DNA of 64,000 bases from JAXMAR01 sp046350295 (GTDB taxonomy: Bacteria > Planctomycetota > Planctomycetia > Gemmatales > Gemmataceae): the NCBI GenBank assembly GCA_046350295.1, contig JAXMAR010000008.1:124001-188000 (forward strand), given 5' to 3'. Of this stretch, positions 58,135-64,000 are shown piece by piece. The stretch's first letter is position 1, and each line of letters starts with the position of its first letter. The translations under genes and the position numbers were made by a program. A model generated the notes under the pieces. It had not been told where the DNA came from. It made no database searches and saw nothing but the letters and a program-made list of their open reading frames with translations.

Positions 58135-59160
58135 ATGTGGACCGCCGTCGCGCTCCTGGCTCTCGCCGCCGGAGACAAGGATGACTGGACCAAGCAGGAA
58201 GCCAAATACCTGAGCGACATCAAGCAGGTCACCTTCGGCTTCGTCCGCGCCGGCGAAGGCTATTTCTCCCCCGACGGCAAACGCATCATCTTCCAGGCCG
58301 AGGAGAAGGGGCAAAATCCCTTCTATCAACAGTTCGTGCAGGAGCTGGACAGCGGCCGTTTTCGCCGTGTCAGCCCCGGCATGGGCAAGACGACCTGCGG
58401 CTTCTTCCACCCGAACGGCAAGAAAATCATCTTCGCCTCGAGCCATCTCGATCCCAAGGCCAAGGAGCATTACGCCGCCGAGCGCGCCCTGCGCGAGGAG
58501 GAAATGAAGGCCAAGAAGCGGCGCCGCTATGTCTGGGACTTCGATCCCTACATGGAGATCTTCGAGTCCAACCTCGACGGCACGGACCTCAAGCAGCTCA
58601 CCAAGAGCGACGGCTACGACGCCGAGGGCTCCTATTCCGCCGACGGTAAGCACATCGTCTTCTGCTCCAACCGCTCCGGCCCGAAAAACCTGGAGCTCTA
58701 CATCATGGACGCGGACGGCTCGAACGTCCGCAAGCTGACCGACGCCCCCGGCTGCTACAACGGCGGCCCCTTCTTCTCCCCCGATGGCAAGAAAGTCATC
58801 TTCCGCAGCGATCGCAAGAAGAAGGACCACCTCCAGCTCTATGTGATCAACGTCGACGGCACGGGGGAGAAGGCGCTTACCGACGACCTCAACTGGGTCT
58901 ACTGGGCCCCCTTCTGGTACAAGGACAATCGGCACATCATCTACACCGCCGCCGACCACGCCGTCGCCGGCCGGCCCAACTACGACGTCTACTGGATGGA
59001 CACCGAGACCGGCAAGACGACGCGCCTCACCTTCGCTCCCGGGGCCGACGTGCTGCCCGTCTTCAGCCCGGACTACGCGAAGATCATGTGGACCTCGACC
59101 CGGGACGGCCGGCAGCCGGCGCAGCTCTGGATCGCGGATTTCACGCGTCCCGACAAATGA
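58135..59160 (+). CDS. TolB-like PD40 beta-propeller protein
   Basis: 341 residues. PD40 blades recur: GYFSPDGKRIIFQA, CGFFHPNGKKIIFASS, GSYSADGKHIVFCSNRSG, PFFSPDGKKVIFRSDR and PVFSPDYAKIMWTSTRDG, i.e. a six-bladed TolB-type propeller. The N-terminus (MWTAVALLALAAG) is a short signal peptide. A basic helical insert (ALREEEMKAKKRRRY) separates blades 2 and 3. It probably acts in the periplasm by binding proteins or peptides. The sequence resembles the propeller part of the tricorn-like protein 2 kb upstream. Confidence 0.85.
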   Translation: MWTAVALLALAAGDKDDWTKQEAKYLSDIKQVTFGFVRAGEGYFSPDGKRIIFQAEEKGQNPFYQQFVQELDSGRFRRVSPGMGKTTCGFFHPNGKKIIFASSHLDPKAKEHYAAERALREEEMKAKKRRRYVWDFDPYMEIFESNLDGTDLKQLTKSDGYDAEGSYSADGKHIVFCSNRSGPKNLELYIMDADGSNVRKLTDAPGCYNGGPFFSPDGKKVIFRSDRKKKDHLQLYVINVDGTGEKALTDDLNWVYWAPFWYKDNRHIIYTAADHAVAGRPNYDVYWMDTETGKTTRLTFAPGADVLPVFSPDYAKIMWTSTRDGRQPAQLWIADFTRPDK

Positions 59161-59187
59161 GCGCCGTCCAAGAAGAATCGTCGGCAT

Positions 59188-59250
59188 TCGTAGGTCAGCC
59201 TTTCCAGGCTGACAACGTGGCTGCGTCAGGCTGGAAAGCCTGACCTACGA
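59188..59250. repeat. Nested palindromic intergenic element
   Basis: Arm 59188-59213 (TCGTAGGTCAGCC...GGCTGAC) and arm 59225-59250 (GTCAGGC...GCCTGACCTACGA) form a long inverted repeat with two mismatches. Each arm is itself a hairpin: GTCAGCC with GGCTGAC in the first, GTCAGGC with GCCTGAC in the second. The two C/G differences keep both small hairpins perfect. It lies between the TolB-like gene (stop 59160) and the small gene at 59271, whose ribosome-binding site begins 11 nt later. Confidence 0.8.
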
Positions 59251-59270
59251 TCAAAGCCAAGGAGTATGAC

Positions 59271-59720
59271 GTGAGAGGCTTTTTTCATCTGCTCGGCCTG
59301 GCCACCCTGTTGATCGTGCTTGGAACGGAAGGCCGGGCGGGCGACAAAGCAGAGAAGCCGGTCATCCGTCACCTCAAGTTCTCCCCCGCGGACCCGACCA
59401 TTACCTTCCGCATCGGCGGCATGAGCAAGGCGACGACGCTGGCCAATGCCGCGGCTGTCGTGGAATTGCTCGGCAAGGAAGCGAAGGGACTGGCGGCCCA
59501 GGTCGATTTCGCCAAGGAGAAAATCGTCCTCATCAGCTGGACGACCAGCGGGCCGCCGGACGGCTCGCTCAAGCACGAGGCAAAAGGAGCGAAGATCGTC
59601 TTCTTTGTTCAAGCGCCCGCCGGCGCCAAGGTGCGGGGCGAGCGGGCGCGGATCGGGGCGGACTTCTTTGCCGTGCTCAAGGATGCCGTCGTGACTTTCG
59701 AGCCCAGGGAGCGGCCGTGA
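59271..59720 (+). CDS. Small exported hypothetical protein
   Basis: 149 residues from a GTG at 59271 with GGAG 6 nt upstream. Signal peptide: FFHLLGLATLLIVLGTEGRAG. The mature protein has a mixed alpha-beta look (RHLKFSPADPTITFRIGGM, AAAVVELLGKEAKGLAAQV, VFFVQAPAGAKVRGERARIG) and no known domain or cysteine. The GT4 gene begins 60 nt later. Function unknown. Confidence 0.65.
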   Translation: MRGFFHLLGLATLLIVLGTEGRAGDKAEKPVIRHLKFSPADPTITFRIGGMSKATTLANAAAVVELLGKEAKGLAAQVDFAKEKIVLISWTTSGPPDGSLKHEAKGAKIVFFVQAPAGAKVRGERARIGADFFAVLKDAVVTFEPRERP

Positions 59721-59780
59721 GGCGATTCCCTCTGTCTGTGTCCTCCGGGGGCTTACGCCACCCGGCTCGCCGGCTCTCTT

Positions 59781-61022
59781 ATGCGTGCGGTCATCGTTGA
59801 TGGCGATGTCTCCTATCCGCCGACCTCGGGCAAACGCCTCAGGACGCTCAACCTGATGCTGCGCCTTGCGCCCCGGCATCACATCACCTACATCGCCCGG
59901 CCCGCGACCGCCGGGCAGAACCTGGAGCAGGCCGCCTCCTACTTGCGTGGCGCCGGCATCGAGCCGCTCCTCGTCGACGCGCCCCTCGCAAGAAAAGGCG
60001 GGCCATTGTTCTATGGCCGACTGCTCAAGAACCTCTTCTCGTCCCTCCCCTACTCGGTCGCCTCCCACAGGAGCGGCGCCATGCGGCAGGCGCTGGCGCA
60101 GTTCGCGGCCCAGCATCCCGTGGACGTCTGGCAATTCGAATGGTCGGCGTATCTCGACCTGCTCGACCCCGCCGTGCCCGGGGCCCGTCTGCTCATCGCG
60201 CACAACGTCGACTCGCTCATCTGGCAGCGCTACTGGGAGAACGCGCGCGGCCTCAAGAAGAAATACATCGGCATCCAGTGGCGCCGCTTCGAGCGCTTCG
60301 AGGGGGAAGCGTTTCGCAAGGCGGACCGTGTCGTCGCCGTCAGCAACGAGGATGCCAGGCTCATCCGCGAGCGCTTCGGGCAGCCGAATGTCGATGTTGT
60401 CGACAACGGCGTCGACCTCGCCCATTTCGACTCGGTACACGGCGCCCGCGATCCGTTTCACATCCTTTTCCTCGGCGCCCTTGACTGGCGGCCGAACATC
60501 GACAGCGTCGAATTGCTGCTCGACAAGATCTTTCCCGCCGTCCACGCCAGGGAGCCGCGGGCCCGGCTGGAGATCGTCGGCCGGCATCCGCCGCAGGGTC
60601 TGGTCGATCGGGCGCACGGCCAGCCGGGCGTAAAACTGTATGCCGACGTGCCGGACGTGCGGCCATTCCTGGGGCAGTGCGGCGCGATGGTGGTGCCACT
60701 GCGGATCGGGGGCGGTTCGCGACTGAAAATCCTGGAGGCGCTGGCGTGCGGGTTGCCCGTGATTTCGACGGCGGTGGGAGCAGAGGGGCTGGATTTGCAG
60801 GCGGGCGAGCATTATGTGCAAGCCTCCGAGGACGGGATGGCGGCGGCGCTGCTCGATTTCATGAAGGAACCCGGACCGGCGCGGGCGATGGCGGAGAAGG
60901 GGCGGGCGCACATCGAGGGGCTTTACGACTGGGAGGTGCTGGCGCGGAAGCTGGAAGCCGTTTGGGAGAAATGCGCGGCGGCCCGGCCGGATCGCGCCGC
61001 CACCGGCGCCCGATCCGGTTGA
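59781..61022 (+). CDS. Glycosyltransferase family 4 protein
   Basis: 413 residues, GT-B fold. The C-terminal donor-binding domain shows DPFHILFLGALDWRPNIDSV, ARLEIVGRHPPQGLVD and the nucleotide-sugar motif VPLRIGGGSRLKILEALACG, followed by LPVISTAVGAEGL. The N-terminal acceptor domain begins VIVDGDVSYPPTSGKRLRTL. It transfers a sugar to an acceptor at the inner face of the membrane, perhaps for exopolysaccharide. Donor and acceptor cannot be told. No other polysaccharide gene is adjacent. Confidence 0.87.
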   Translation: MRAVIVDGDVSYPPTSGKRLRTLNLMLRLAPRHHITYIARPATAGQNLEQAASYLRGAGIEPLLVDAPLARKGGPLFYGRLLKNLFSSLPYSVASHRSGAMRQALAQFAAQHPVDVWQFEWSAYLDLLDPAVPGARLLIAHNVDSLIWQRYWENARGLKKKYIGIQWRRFERFEGEAFRKADRVVAVSNEDARLIRERFGQPNVDVVDNGVDLAHFDSVHGARDPFHILFLGALDWRPNIDSVELLLDKIFPAVHAREPRARLEIVGRHPPQGLVDRAHGQPGVKLYADVPDVRPFLGQCGAMVVPLRIGGGSRLKILEALACGLPVISTAVGAEGLDLQAGEHYVQASEDGMAAALLDFMKEPGPARAMAEKGRAHIEGLYDWEVLARKLEAVWEKCAAARPDRAATGARSG

Positions 61023-61038
61023 CCTGCTGGCCTGCAAT

Positions 61039-61088
61039 CCACCACGGAAAAGAACGGAACACACGGTTTTCCGTCACTTCCGCGGTGG
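61039..61088. repeat. Intergenic inverted repeat
   Basis: CCACCACGGAA (61039-61049) pairs with TTCCGCGGTGG (61078-61088) with one mismatch, and CGG/CCG runs inside can extend it. It follows the GT4 stop by 17 nt, in the space between convergent genes. No T-run. Confidence 0.45.
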
Positions 61089-61157
61089 AAACCGGGTCTG
61101 CCGGGTCGTGGGCAGTCCGGCTCTCGATTACGAGATCGCAAGCCTCGGGGCTGTGGG

Positions 61158-62117
61158 TCAAGGGCGCGGCGCCCCCCTGACGCCCGGACCGGGTCGGCGC
61201 GAAAGCGCTTTGCCAGTACGCACGAGCAGGAGAACGTACCACGCCGCCAGGATGACACACGCGACCATCTCAAAGAGGGCCACGTTTTCCAAGGCCGTTG
61301 GCGATTGGTCCGGCCCCTCCTTGATGAGCAACCGCACCGCGAGGACCGCAGCGCCGAGAACGCCGCACGCGAGCACAAAGAAGACGCCGTGCGCCTCGAG
61401 GCGGGAATCGCCAACCTCACGAGCGAGGCGGCACAACGCGAGCACGAACAGCAACAACGACGCGGCACTGCAGACCGCGCCGCCAATCCGAAAGACGACG
61501 GCCTCCGGTGGGAGCGGCGCCCATCGGAAACACGCCACGGTGGCGAGAACGCCCAGCTGAGCGAGACCGACCAGGAGCGTGAAGCCGGCCACCAAGCAAA
61601 AGCGTCGTGTCAGGGAGTGCCTTTGCCTGGCGCCCCAACCGAAGCGGGCGATCAACAAGAGCGCGGCGGCGATGCCCCCGCTGGCCCAAAGGCCCAGGCG
61701 CAACGAATCAATCGTGGCGGACCTTTGCTTGAAAAGCCTCTCGTACATCACCGCCTTTTGCATCAGGAACCACATGACTTCCAAGGCGAACAGGAAAAAC
61801 ACGGCGCCAGTCTCTGACGCCAGGGCGTGTTGAGCATCGGAGACCTCCCGCGCGGCGCCATCAGAGGGAGGCTCCTCTGTCTTCCTTTCCGTGCGCCGCC
61901 TTGGGACAGCGTCGATTTCTGAAATCTTGCCGGACCTGCCGGGATCGAGTTCAGAGCCAACTGCTGTTTGCCTGAGCTCCTGCCAGCTTGCTTCGAGATG
62001 TCTCAGAGGCGGGACAGGTGTCGACGCGCCGCATTCGGAACACGTGATTTCCGCTCGCGCGGGGATCGCGTCAAGCGTCACAGCTCGGCCGCAATTCAGA
62101 CAATGGAAGCGAATCAT
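61158..62117 (-). CDS. Zinc-ribbon membrane protein
   Basis: 319 residues. The N-terminus has a zinc ribbon, CLNCG...CSECG (Cys pairs 18 residues apart), with a cytoplasmic charged linker to about residue 105. Six membrane segments follow, such as GAVFFLFALEVMWFLMQ, LGLWASGGIAAALLLIARFG, CLVAGFTLLVGLAQLGVLA and MVACVILAAWYVLLLV. No enzymatic motif. This layout is frequent in planctomycetes, but the role is unknown. It is divergent from ftsH. Confidence 0.75.
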   Translation of the reverse strand: MIRFHCLNCGRAVTLDAIPARAEITCSECGASTPVPPLRHLEASWQELRQTAVGSELDPGRSGKISEIDAVPRRRTERKTEEPPSDGAAREVSDAQHALASETGAVFFLFALEVMWFLMQKAVMYERLFKQRSATIDSLRLGLWASGGIAAALLLIARFGWGARQRHSLTRRFCLVAGFTLLVGLAQLGVLATVACFRWAPLPPEAVVFRIGGAVCSAASLLLFVLALCRLAREVGDSRLEAHGVFFVLACGVLGAAVLAVRLLIKEGPDQSPTALENVALFEMVACVILAAWYVLLLVRTGKALSRRPGPGVRGAPRP

Positions 62118-62263
62118 GTTGTCGCGCCAAACTTGCGCCGGTGGCGTCCGTGTACGGATGTATCAATCCGGTTGACCTCTCCCCTTGCCCGCGCTAGAGT
62201 GAAATAATGGCGTCCTTCCTGGAAAAAGGATAGTCGCCGCGCCCGGCTTTTCAGGACCCCCTC

Positions 62264-64000
<1,737 letters not shown>

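Overview
The window looks like chromosomal DNA of a planctomycete, most likely of the Gemmataceae. This is inferred from gene content: GC-rich DNA, ECF sigma factors with long membrane-anchored C-terminal extensions and TIGR03067 domains, PPC-domain and DUF1080 secreted proteins, a CRTAC1-type FG-GAP/ASPIC protein beside a TPR gene, a PEP-CTERM protein, a BBP7-like outer-membrane barrel, a Ser/Thr kinase fused to a tubulin-like domain, and the hopanoid-type squalene genes hpnC-hpnD. I see no insertion sequence, prophage, CRISPR array, tRNA or rRNA.

Layout. 1-6.9 kb: the 3' end of an unknown gene, a PEP-CTERM/DUF4114 protein, a multi-PAS histidine kinase overlapping its single-domain response regulator, a lone rplX, and an ECF sigma factor with a two-TIGR03067 tail. 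7-14.3 kb: a PPC-domain exported protein, an FHA-GAF-HD-GYP protein, a CRTAC1-type protein and its broken TPR neighbour. 14.4-18 kb: a DUF1080 protein coupled to a 3beta-HSD-like dehydrogenase, and an acyl-CoA synthetase. 18.2-22 kb: a respiratory module (Rieske protein, a cytochrome b fused to two c-type haem sites, a small cytochrome c) closed by a clear terminator. 22-34.7 kb: a DUF4129 protein, an orphan ABC ATPase, DUF4058, dihydroorotase, a methyltransferase, an SGNH hydrolase, an exported PrxQ-type peroxiredoxin whose peroxidatic cysteine codon is TGA, a GmhA-like isomerase, a HicA-like pair, a cupredoxin-like protein, a PDZ protein, a frameshifted ECF sigma factor and a HEAT-like protein. 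34.8-46.3 kb: the kinase-tubulin fusion, ASCH, PPC, MogA, an NTF2-like protein, a MoaD-like protein, an outer-membrane barrel, a VOC protein and hpnC-hpnD. 46.3-64 kb: dinG, a DUF433/DUF5615 toxin-antitoxin pair, a phosphatase, mnmG, a tricorn-like protease, an aldo/keto reductase, a TolB-like propeller, a glycosyltransferase, a zinc-ribbon membrane protein, and a frameshifted ftsH that runs off the window.

Genes that work together: the kinase and regulator overlap by 4 nt and probably form one phosphorelay; DUF1080 and the dehydrogenase, and hpnC and hpnD, are each translationally coupled; Rieske, cytochrome b/c and cytochrome c form a quinol-oxidising complex; the two small pairs (29758-30250 and 48383-48981) have toxin-antitoxin layout.

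The two observations I rate highest are the candidate selenocysteine peroxiredoxin (28390-28980), which has a hairpin directly after the UGA, and the kinase-tubulin fusion (34854-38498). Several genes (TPR, second sigma factor, ftsH) carry indels. At least in ftsH these fall partly in short homopolymer runs and may be sequencing errors, so every disrupted gene needs checking against reads.
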